Assembly (NCBI GenBank): GCA_015068245.1
Contig: SVKU01000021.1
Location: 1 to 39,406, forward strand
Source: Oscillospiraceae bacterium
GTDB lineage: Bacteria > Bacillota > Clostridia > Oscillospirales > Oscillospiraceae
Direction of reading: 5' to 3'
DNA length: 39,406 nucleotides
The notes beneath the pieces were generated by a model. The model saw only the letters and a list, made by a program, of their open reading frames with translations, ran no database searches and was not told where the DNA came from. Each line of letters opens with the position of its first letter. Positions within the stretch are counted from its first letter, which is position 1. Below are positions 32,730 to 39,406 of the stretch, piece after piece. A program made the position numbers and the translations under genes.

Positions 32730-33197
32730 ATGGATCAACGGAAGCATATTCGCCTTACGGAATACGATTACAGCCAAAACGGATACTATTTTGTGACCAT
32801 ATGTACCAAAGACAGAAAAAATGTCCTATGGGAATCCGTAGGGGCGACCTGCGGTCGCCCGCATCTTTCGACATATGGGAAAGTCGTTGAAGAGGAAATA
32901 AGTAAATTCGACAATGTGTATACAGGAGTTAGAATAGATAAATATGTTGTTATGCCAAATCACATACACATGATAATTGCAGTAGAAGCCGATGATGGGC
33001 GACCACAGGTCGCCCCTACGCTGTCAAGAATGATACAGCAATTCAAAGGAAGTGTATCAAAAAAAGCAGGCGTTGCTTTATGGCAAAAATCTTTTTACGA
33101 CCACATCATTCGCAACGATGCCGACTATCTTGCTGTTTGGCAATATATCGAAACAAACCCTGTGAAATGGGAACTGGACAAGTACTATACTGATTAA
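32730..33197 (+). CDS. REP-associated tyrosine transposase (RAYT, Y1/HUH)
   Basis: This is a 155-residue single-strand-specific transposase of the IS200-like Y1 class. [19 protein letters not shown] is the usual RAYT opening. The HUH metal site reads MPNHIHMII with His78 and His80, and the likely nucleophile is Tyr123 in [12 protein letters not shown]. The [16 protein letters not shown] ending is complete, so the protein looks intact. ATG 32730 (GGTGAT 4 nt upstream) is favoured over GTG 32721. Two REP palindromes lie inside the frame and encode VGATCGRPH (37-45) and GRPQVAPT (90-97). It sits between uvrB and uvrA. Confidence 0.88.
   Translation: MDQRKHIRLTEYDYSQNGYYFVTICTKDRKNVLWESVGATCGRPHLSTYGKVVEEEISKFDNVYTGVRIDKYVVMPNHIHMIIAVEADDGRPQVAPTLSRMIQQFKGSVSKKAGVALWQKSFYDHIIRNDADYLAVWQYIETNPVKWELDKYYTD
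32838..32863 (+). repeat. REP palindrome B, inside the RAYT gene
   Basis: Same GTAG-GGGCGACC...GGTCGCCC element as copy A, with one loop change (TGC for TGT). It is in frame with the transposase and adds residues 37-45. Confidence 0.82.
32997..33020 (-). repeat. REP palindrome C, inverted, inside the RAYT gene
   Basis: GGGCGACC-ACA-GGTCGCCCCTAC is the reverse complement of copy A, giving an inverted pair with copy B. It is in frame and encodes GRPQVAPT. Confidence 0.82.
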
Positions 33198-33207
33198 AGG
33201 TAACCAT

Positions 33208-36045
33208 ATGAAAGACAAAATTTTTATCAAAGGCGCAAGAGAAAACAATCTTAAAAATATTGACATAGAAATACCCCGTGACCAACTTGTGGTGCTCACC
33301 GGTCTTTCGGGCAGCGGAAAATCCTCGCTGGCATTCGACACGATATATGCCGAAGGCCAACGCAGGTATGTGGAATCACTGTCGTCCTACGCTCGTCAGT
33401 TTCTGGGGCAGATGGATAAGCCTGATGTGGACTATATCGAGGGACTTTCCCCGGCTATTTCCATAGATCAGAAAACTACATCAAAGAACCCCCGTTCCAC
33501 TGTGGGTACTGTCACCGAGATATATGACTATCTGCGTCTGCTTTGGGCACGCATAGGCGTACCTCACTGCCCGGTTTGCGGAAAAGAGATCCAGCAGCAG
33601 TCTATCGACCAGATAATAGATCAGGTGCTGACGCTGCCTGCGGGTACCAGAATAATGGTGTTGGCGCCCGTTATTCGCGGCAAAAAAGGCGAACATGTCA
33701 AGGTGTTTGAGGACGCGAAAAAGAGCGGCTACGCTCGAGTAAGGGTAGATGGCAGCATCTACGATCTGACCGAAACTATCGAGCTTAATAAAAACAAAAA
33801 ACACAATATCGAAGTGGTGGTAGACCGTCTTGTTATGAAAGACGACCTGCAGCGGCGCCTTACCGATTCGGTGGAAACTGCGCTGAATCTGTCGGGAGGT
33901 ATTGTCATTATCGACATTGTGGGCGAAGACAGGGAGCTGACTTTCTCCCAGAACTATGCCTGCGAGGACTGCGGTGTTTCCATGGAGGAACTGGCGCCCA
34001 GAATGTTCTCTTTCAATAACCCCTACGGCGCATGTCCCACATGTTCGGGATTGGGCACTCAGTTAAAGATAGACGTGGATCTGATAATTCCCAATAAATC
34101 CCTGTCTATCCTTGAAGGTGCCATTTGCGCCAGCGGTTGGCAGAATGTAAAAAATGACAGCATTTCCCGGATGTATTTTGAAGCCATGTCCAAACAGTAT
34201 GGGTTCCGGCTGAATCAGCCCATCTCCGAAATGTCCGAAGAGGCACTGGACGTTATCCTTTACGGTACAAAGGGCGTTAAACTGAAACTGATTTACGAGC
34301 GTTCGGGCGGCAGAGGAGTGCTGTATCAGCCCTTTGAGGGCGTTGTGAACAACCTTGAACGCCGGTACCAGGAAACCCAGTCGGATTCTGTGCGCAAGGA
34401 ACTGGAGGAGTGTATGTCCACCAGCCCGTGCCCGGACTGCCATGGAGATCGTTTGGCACCAATGCCGCTGGCGGTAACGGTGGGAGGATTGAATATTTCT
34501 CAGTTTTGCAGAATGTCCATCACCGAAGAACTGGACTTTATAAATAAACTTGAGCTGACCGAGCGGGAGTCCATGATAGCAGATCAGATACTCAAAGAGA
34601 TACGCTCAAGACTGGGCTTTCTTCAGGCGGTAGGCTTGGATTACCTGACCTGTGCCCGTTCCGCAGGCAGCCTTTCCGGCGGTGAAAGCCAGCGTATAAG
34701 GCTGGCAACCCAGATAGGATCATCTCTTATGGGTGTGTTGTATATCCTTGACGAACCCTCCATCGGCCTGCATCAGCGTGATAATCAGAAGCTGCTTGCC
34801 ACGCTGAAAGATTTGCGGGATCTGGGCAATACACTCATTGTGGTTGAACACGATGAAGAGACTATGTACAGTGCCGACCATGTGGTGGATATCGGACCCG
34901 GAGCGGGCATTCATGGCGGTGAGGTGGTAGCTCAGGGTAGTATCGAGGACATCATGGCAGAGCCCAGATCCATCACCGGTCAATATTTGTCGGGAAAGCG
35001 GAAGATACCCATTCCCGAAAAACGCAGAGAAGGCAACGGCAAAAGTCTCAAGATCATAGGAGCCTGCGAAAACAACCTTAAAAATGTCAATGTGGAGCTT
35101 CCGCTTGGTAAGTTCATATGCGTCACCGGCGTGTCCGGCGGCGGAAAATCCAGTCTTGTCAACGAGATCCTTTACAAGCGTTTGGCGGGTGAATTAAATC
35201 ATGCGAAGATTCGTCCCGGCAAACACGAAGCCATGGAGGGCATAAATAATCTGGACAAGGTCATCTGCATTGACCAAAGCCCCATAGGAAGAACTCCGCG
35301 TTCAAATCCGGCCACATATACGGGATTGTGGAACGATATCCGCGACCTGTTTGCGTCTACCGCTGAGGCAAAGGCTCGCGGTTACGGCCCGGGACGATTC
35401 ACTTTCAATGTTCGTGGAGGTCGGTGCGAAGCCTGTTCCGGCGACGGACTTGTGAAGATAGAGATGCACTTCCTGCCGGACATCTACGTTCCCTGTGATG
35501 TCTGCAAAGGCAAACGCTTCAATCGTGAGACCCTTGAGGTCACATATAAGGGAAAGAACATTGCGGACGTTCTTGACATGACCGCCGATGAGGCATTGGT
35601 GTTTTTCGAGAACCTGCCAAAAATCAGAAACCGCATTGAGACGCTTTGCCGGGTTGGTCTGGGATATATTAAGCTGGGACAGTCGTCAACCACTTTGTCC
35701 GGCGGTGAGGCTCAGCGTGTAAAGCTGGCAACCGAGCTTTCAAAACGCTCCACCGGCAGAACGATGTATATCCTTGACGAGCCCACCACCGGCTTGCATA
35801 TTGCCGACGTACACAAGCTTATCGAGGTTCTTCAGGCTTTTGCGGACAGCGGCAATACCGTGTTGGTTATTGAGCATAACCTTGACGTCATCAAAACTGC
35901 CGATTACATTATCGACCTTGGACCCGAAGGCGGCAGCGGCGGCGGTCAGATCGTATGCACAGGTACTCCTGAGGAGGTTGCCCGCTGCGAAAACAGCCAT
36001 ACAGGCTTCTATCTGCAAAAGGTGCTGTGGGGTGAATGGAAATGA
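33208..36045 (+). CDS. uvrA: UvrABC excinuclease subunit A
   Basis: This 945-residue protein is full length with two ABC ATPase modules. First Walker [10 protein letters not shown] (about 31-39); zinc modules CPVC near 116 and CEDC...CPTC near 252-278; first signature [12 protein letters not shown] with [10 protein letters not shown]. Second Walker [10 protein letters not shown] (about 641-649), a CEAC...CDVC zinc finger near 740-765, and second signature [12 protein letters not shown] with [10 protein letters not shown]. The dimer scans DNA for bulky lesions and loads UvrB. AAAGG lies 7 nt before the ATG. Upstream uvrB transcription must cross the RAYT/REP insertion to reach it. Confidence 0.98.
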   Translation: MKDKIFIKGARENNLKNIDIEIPRDQLVVLTGLSGSGKSSLAFDTIYAEGQRRYVESLSSYARQFLGQMDKPDVDYIEGLSPAISIDQKTTSKNPRSTVGTVTEIYDYLRLLWARIGVPHCPVCGKEIQQQSIDQIIDQVLTLPAGTRIMVLAPVIRGKKGEHVKVFEDAKKSGYARVRVDGSIYDLTETIELNKNKKHNIEVVVDRLVMKDDLQRRLTDSVETALNLSGGIVIIDIVGEDRELTFSQNYACEDCGVSMEELAPRMFSFNNPYGACPTCSGLGTQLKIDVDLIIPNKSLSILEGAICASGWQNVKNDSISRMYFEAMSKQYGFRLNQPISEMSEEALDVILYGTKGVKLKLIYERSGGRGVLYQPFEGVVNNLERRYQETQSDSVRKELEECMSTSPCPDCHGDRLAPMPLAVTVGGLNISQFCRMSITEELDFINKLELTERESMIADQILKEIRSRLGFLQAVGLDYLTCARSAGSLSGGESQRIRLATQIGSSLMGVLYILDEPSIGLHQRDNQKLLATLKDLRDLGNTLIVVEHDEETMYSADHVVDIGPGAGIHGGEVVAQGSIEDIMAEPRSITGQYLSGKRKIPIPEKRREGNGKSLKIIGACENNLKNVNVELPLGKFICVTGVSGGGKSSLVNEILYKRLAGELNHAKIRPGKHEAMEGINNLDKVICIDQSPIGRTPRSNPATYTGLWNDIRDLFASTAEAKARGYGPGRFTFNVRGGRCEACSGDGLVKIEMHFLPDIYVPCDVCKGKRFNRETLEVTYKGKNIADVLDMTADEALVFFENLPKIRNRIETLCRVGLGYIKLGQSSTTLSGGEAQRVKLATELSKRSTGRTMYILDEPTTGLHIADVHKLIEVLQAFADSGNTVLVIEHNLDVIKTADYIIDLGPEGGSGGGQIVCTGTPEEVARCENSHTGFYLQKVLWGEWK

Positions 36046-36770
36046 AAAGACCGGAAATGGTGATATTTGACTACGGTCACACCTTGGTTTATGAGCAGGA
36101 TTTTGGACCGCTGGCGGGAGATATTGCCCTGCAGCCTCACATCAAGACGAACAAAAATGCTCTGACCGCTGAGCAGATACACGAAAGGTCGGTGGAGCTG
36201 TCCAAACCATTGGCTACTGCCAAGAAAAATGGGCTTGAAATACTGCAGACTCAGTATATGCGCCTGCTTTACGAAACTCTGGAGATAGAACTGGATTTTT
36301 CCTACGAGGAAGCGGAAGCTGTTTTCTGGGATGCGGCATGGCCCGGTGAGCCTATGCCCGGGGCAGCTGAAATGCTGCGCAGACTGCATGAACTGGGCAT
36401 ACGCACGGCGGTTATAAGCAACATCAGCTTTTCACAGAAAAATCTAAAACGCAGGATAGACAAACTGCTGCCCCATAACCGATTTGAGTTTATAATGGCA
36501 TCATCCGATTACGGATACAGAAAGCCCTCGACCCATCTTTTTGAGCTGGCGCTGAAAAAATCCGGGCTTTCTCCGGATAAGGTGTGGTATTGCGGCGACA
36601 GGGCAGACATGGATGTGGACGGCTCTGCTGCGGTGGGAATGTTCCCGGTATGGTTTGAGTACGATGTCAGTAACAATCCTTTTGGAGAGAAAAAAGGATA
36701 TGTGCCCAAAGCGGAATACCTGCATGTAAGTTCGTGGGAAGAGTTTTTGAGCATACTTGAAACGATTTAG
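36042..36770 (+). CDS. HAD-superfamily hydrolase with DYGHT motif
   Basis: This protein is about 242 residues. HAD motif I reads VIFDYGHTL, where the second Asp of DxDxT is Gly, so the usual acid/base residue is absent. Motif II is VISNIS, the Lys is in [13 protein letters not shown], and motif IV is [11 protein letters not shown]. It also has a helical cap. The altered motif I recurs in a subset of clostridial HADs as far as I recall; activity may differ from classical phosphatases. The start ATG 36042 overlaps the uvrA stop (ATGA), indicating coupling; ATG 36036 is the alternative. Confidence 0.82.
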   Translation: MKRPEMVIFDYGHTLVYEQDFGPLAGDIALQPHIKTNKNALTAEQIHERSVELSKPLATAKKNGLEILQTQYMRLLYETLEIELDFSYEEAEAVFWDAAWPGEPMPGAAEMLRRLHELGIRTAVISNISFSQKNLKRRIDKLLPHNRFEFIMASSDYGYRKPSTHLFELALKKSGLSPDKVWYCGDRADMDVDGSAAVGMFPVWFEYDVSNNPFGEKKGYVPKAEYLHVSSWEEFLSILETI

Positions 36771-36814
36771 GACACATTTCTGTTTTTCTGAGAAGTCAAT
36801 ACAAACGTTGACCT

Positions 36815-36944
36815 AAGCCTCCCTCTGATGAGGGAGGTGTCAAAACTCTAGTTTTGACGGAGGGAGAGATAATTTCGATGTGTTTGTTATGAATTCTCTC
36901 CCTCAGTCAGCTTCGCTGACAGCTCCCTCGTCAGAGGGAGCCTT
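36815..36944. repeat. 130-bp inverted element made of two-hairpin units
   Basis: The left half starts AAGCCTCCCTC-TGAT-GAGGGAGG, then a TCAAAAC/GTTTTGA hairpin and CGGAGGGAGAGA. The right half is the mirror: TCTCTCCCTCAG, then GTCAGC-TTC-GCTGAC, then GCTCCCTC-GTCA-GAGGGAGCCTT. The unit plan is the one seen singly at 13880-13930. It is non-coding and could be a MITE with long sub-terminal structure. Confidence 0.72.
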
Positions 36945-36973
36945 GGACAGAGCAACGCCGAAAGAATAGCAAA

Positions 36974-37018
36974 GACCCGGTTTATGAATTCAATCATAGA
37001 CCGGGTCAACTGTTTTTT
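36974..37018. terminator. terminator between the convergent HAD genes
   Basis: GACCCGGT...ACCGGGTC arms with inner TATGA/TCATA pairing, then T6. It serves the uvrA-HAD unit and lies against the stop of the convergent gene. Confidence 0.85.
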
Positions 37019-37727
37019 ATATCATGTTTTCCATATACCTGATAAACTCATCAAAGCTTCCTTTTGGACACTCGACTTCCGAGCCGCTTTTGTTCAGCAG
37101 ACAGTCGGTGATAAGGTAGTTTTTCATACCCATGGAAGCGGTGGGAAGTATATCTTCGTCCACATCGTTGCCTACCATCAGGCAGTCTTTGGGATCAAGT
37201 GCGAATTTCGCCAGTATCTCACGATAGTATTCCGGATTGGGTTTGCAGAACCGTGAGTTTTCGTAATTGGTAACCAGATCAAAGTCGGACGCTTTAAGCC
37301 CAAGCCAGCTCAGACGGGTCTCAACACCTACTGCGGGGAACAGGGGATTGGTGGCAAGAATTACCACAGGTGCAGCTTTGTGAGCCAGTTCAACCGCTTT
37401 TTGCGCCTTTTCCGGCTGAGGTTGGGTGAAAGCTATGGCTTGCCTGAAATCTGTGGAGTAAAACTCGTCAAAAATCGGGATATCTTCGTAAACCTGATTG
37501 CCGTAGATGCCTGCAAAGGTTTTCCAAAAACGATCTACGTTCAGCATAGAACCGTCGTTCTTTACCATGGCTGAGGTGCCTGCCCAGATACCGTCAACCA
37601 GCTTTTGGCTGTCGGTATAACCGTAGGGGTGAGCCTTTTTGGCCAGCAGACCAAAGTAACCTTTCGTAAATGCGTCCATATCCATGGGCAGCAGAGTGCC
37701 GTCCAGATCAAAGAGTATTGCTTTCAT
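37017..37727 (-). CDS. HAD-superfamily hydrolase
   Basis: This 236-residue hydrolase has the canonical motif I LFDLDGTLL (Asp7, Asp9), motif II VILATNPLF, the Lys in RFCKPNPEYYREIL and motif IV VGNDVDEDIL. A helical cap (about 15-90) suggests a phosphatase of the Gph/YjjG type; the substrate is unknown. AAAGGA lies 7 nt before the ATG. It follows the oxidoreductase gene by 13 bp and is probably co-transcribed with it. Confidence 0.92.
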   Translation of the reverse strand: MKAILFDLDGTLLPMDMDAFTKGYFGLLAKKAHPYGYTDSQKLVDGIWAGTSAMVKNDGSMLNVDRFWKTFAGIYGNQVYEDIPIFDEFYSTDFRQAIAFTQPQPEKAQKAVELAHKAAPVVILATNPLFPAVGVETRLSWLGLKASDFDLVTNYENSRFCKPNPEYYREILAKFALDPKDCLMVGNDVDEDILPTASMGMKNYLITDCLLNKSGSEVECPKGSFDEFIRYMENMI

Positions 37728-37740
37728 GGGCCAGTCCTTT

Positions 37741-39406
37741 TTATCTTATTCTTATAGCTGCGTGGAAAGCGTCCTGATTGGCGTCTGCCAGCAATCTGCC
37801 GGTGGATACGCAGTCACCTACCACATATACACCGTCGGCATACATGGAGCGAAGCTCATTTGCCAGCTTGTCGTTTGGAGCAACGCCCAGAGCCAGAACG
37901 TAGCTGTCGGCATCATAGATATAGCTGCTGCCGTTGCTGTCACGGGTGAGGACACCATCGTCGGAGAAGCTTATTATCTTTCTGCTGCCGATGAGCTTTA
38001 CACCGTACTGTTCAAGCTGATGGTTGATCTCGATATGGTTGAATACGGGCAGACCTTTGCCGAAATCTTCCACGGGGATCATGTCGATAATGGTTACGTT
38101 TTTGCCTTCCATGCCCAGAGCGATAGCGCATTCAAGACCAACAACACCGCCGCCGCAGACAACTATGTTCTTGCCGGTTTCAACTCTGTGATGCTCAACA
38201 TCTGCTACGGCAACCACCTTTTCATGGTCGATGCCCGGGATATTGGGACGCAGATAATTGGAACCGCAGGCTACGATGACCGCATCGGGGTTTTCCTGCT
38301 GAACCAGTTCGGGGGTGACCTCGGTATTGAAAACTATCTTGGCTCCGCATTCCATGGTGCGCTTGATATCCCACTGCAGATACAGCCGCATATATTCCTT
38401 GAAAGAAGCTGCCGTGGCATCGTTCAGCAGACCGCCCAGCTTATCGGACTTTTCATACAGGGTCACGCTGTGCCCCATAGCGGTGAGGGTCTGGGCAGCC
38501 ATCATGCCGGCAGGACCGCCGCCGATGACCATTACGTTCTTTTCTTCACCGGGCTTGACAAGAGAGGACAGATCCATGTCCTTGCCCAGCATGGGGTTGA
38601 TGGCGCACCGCATGGAGGTGCCGTAATTGTTGGCGTTTCCGCACCAGTCGCAGCGGGTGCAGGGACGAACGTCGTCTGCGTTGCCTCGAATGGATTTGTG
38701 GATAAGCTGATCGTCGGCCATGTATGCCTTGGCCATGACCACGATATCGGCCTTGCCGGAGGCGATGATATCTTCGGCTTCGGCAAGAGAGGTGATGTTG
38801 CCGACCACGGCTACGGGGATCTTCAGCCGCTTCTTGGCTTCGGCTGCAAAGGCTACGTTCAGCTGACGGCCTTTGAAGTAAGTGGGAATGGTGTAAGTTG
38901 AGCCGTAATTGAAGAAAATGTTGCCTCGGGAAACGTGCATGATGTCAACGTATTCCTGAGCCTTTTCCATAAACTGCAGGGATTCCTCCAGCTGCAGACC
39001 GTCCTCGGTGTCCTCCTGAGCGGATACACGACATTCGATGACCATATCGGGCACGGCCTCACGGACTGCTTTCAGCACTTCCAGAGGGAAACGCATGCGG
39101 TTTTCAAGACTTCCGCCATATTCGTCGGTGCGCTTGTTGGAAGCGGGGGAGATAAACTGAGCCAGCAGATTGTTGTGGGCACAGTGGATCATCAGTATGC
39201 GCAGTCCTGCCTTTTGGCAACGGACAGCGCAGTCCACGAACTGGTTTTTGACATATTCCATGTCGTCGTAGTTCATGGGCTTGATGTGACCGAGAGGTCC
39301 GCCATTGAGAGGAACATCGGAGGGAGCCAAAGCCACAGCACCGGGAGACAGGGAGGAACCGCGGCCTGCGTGGGCAAGCTCGATGGACATTTCTGCACCG
39401 TTCCGG
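37741..39406 (-). CDS. NADH:flavin oxidoreductase, 2-enoate/dienoyl-CoA reductase type (partial)
   Basis: The gene runs off the right edge; in-frame residues NGAE precede the first internal ATG at 39390, so the true N-terminus is outside. The visible 555 residues contain the rear of an old-yellow-enzyme barrel (ELAHAGRG, ISPASNKRTDEYGGSLENR, VVGNITSLAEAEDIIASGKAD). A 4Fe-4S site follows (CTRCDWC then a fourth Cys after 11 residues), then two dinucleotide folds (VMVIGGGPAGMMAA for FAD, IVVCGGGVVGLECA for NAD(P)H). This plan matches 2,4-dienoyl-CoA reductase, 2-enoate reductase and bile-acid BaiCD/BaiH-type enzymes. The substrate cannot be chosen from sequence. The enzyme reduces activated C=C bonds with electrons from NAD(P)H. 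Confidence 0.9.
   Translation of the reverse strand, partial: RNGAEMSIELAHAGRGSSLSPGAVALAPSDVPLNGGPLGHIKPMNYDDMEYVKNQFVDCAVRCQKAGLRILMIHCAHNNLLAQFISPASNKRTDEYGGSLENRMRFPLEVLKAVREAVPDMVIECRVSAQEDTEDGLQLEESLQFMEKAQEYVDIMHVSRGNIFFNYGSTYTIPTYFKGRQLNVAFAAEAKKRLKIPVAVVGNITSLAEAEDIIASGKADIVVMAKAYMADDQLIHKSIRGNADDVRPCTRCDWCGNANNYGTSMRCAINPMLGKDMDLSSLVKPGEEKNVMVIGGGPAGMMAAQTLTAMGHSVTLYEKSDKLGGLLNDATAASFKEYMRLYLQWDIKRTMECGAKIVFNTEVTPELVQQENPDAVIVACGSNYLRPNIPGIDHEKVVAVADVEHHRVETGKNIVVCGGGVVGLECAIALGMEGKNVTIIDMIPVEDFGKGLPVFNHIEINHQLEQYGVKLIGSRKIISFSDDGVLTRDSNGSSYIYDADSYVLALGVAPNDKLANELRSMYADGVYVVGDCVSTGRLLADANQDAFHAAIRIR

Noticed and set aside
37684-38901. 405-codon plus-strand frame opposite the flavin oxidoreductase
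   Set aside because: It is antisense to conserved FAD, NAD(P)H and Fe-S motifs. The translation shows no family features.

Overview
The window looks like a chromosomal segment of a gut-type Clostridia (Firmicutes), probably an Oscillospiraceae/Ruminococcaceae-like lineage. The reasons are AGGAGG-type ribosome sites, sigma-A promoters, mid GC content, CCA-encoded tRNAs, DUF975 and Gld-like ABC genes, a Rae1/YacP-type domain, and many structured intergenic repeats. The taxonomic placement is inference from gene content and style, not from a marker search.

Layout. Positions 1-1131 look like the end of an integrated element. They hold the start of a mobilisation-region small gene, an XRE regulator, a run of AAATGTA direct repeats, and a 25-bp remnant of a tRNA 3' end that reads as an attachment site. 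From 1.2 to 7.9 kb lie a small orphan gene, a TetR fragment cut short next to a 125-bp dispersed repeat, a MazG-like pyrophosphohydrolase, an ABC exporter, a LOG-family protein, a ferritin-like protein, alanine dehydrogenase (ald), a Cys-rich protein and a beheaded XRE gene beside further repeat copies. A sodium:alanine symporter with a one-base frameshift follows (7.9-9.3 kb). It probably belongs functionally with ald. A five-gene tRNA operon (Gly, Arg, His, Gln, Lys) lies at 9.7-10.1 kb.

From 10.3 to 18.1 kb are a GNAT acetyltransferase, a TetR-HelD-like helicase operon with a candidate operator, an XRE-TPR regulator divergent from a DUF975 gene and a large membrane protein, and a Nudix hydrolase. 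Two tRNA-Ser genes, a hairpin array and a four-gene Gld-like ABC operon (ATPase, permease, GldG-like, DUF4340) run to 23.7 kb. After a SnoaL-like gene and tRNA-Leu comes the most striking gene (25153-27714). It is a Tet(M)/EF-G-like ribosomal GTPase fused to a C-terminal NYN domain resembling Rae1/YacP, the ribosome A-site endoribonuclease. Next are a PlsC-like acyltransferase with a zinc ribbon, bracketed by two MITE-like repeats, then a small membrane protein and radC.

The right end is a repair block, radC-uvrB-uvrA. A REP-associated tyrosine transposase (RAYT) sits between uvrB and uvrA. One GTAG-type REP palindrome lies before the RAYT gene and two more lie inside its own reading frame. 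A HAD hydrolase overlaps the uvrA stop. On the minus strand, a second HAD follows an old-yellow-enzyme-type NADH:flavin oxidoreductase that runs off the window.

Themes: (1) a fused GTPase-nuclease that could act at the ribosomal A site; (2) a RAYT carrying its presumed REP substrates in frame; (3) at least five families of structured intergenic repeats, two of them next to broken genes.
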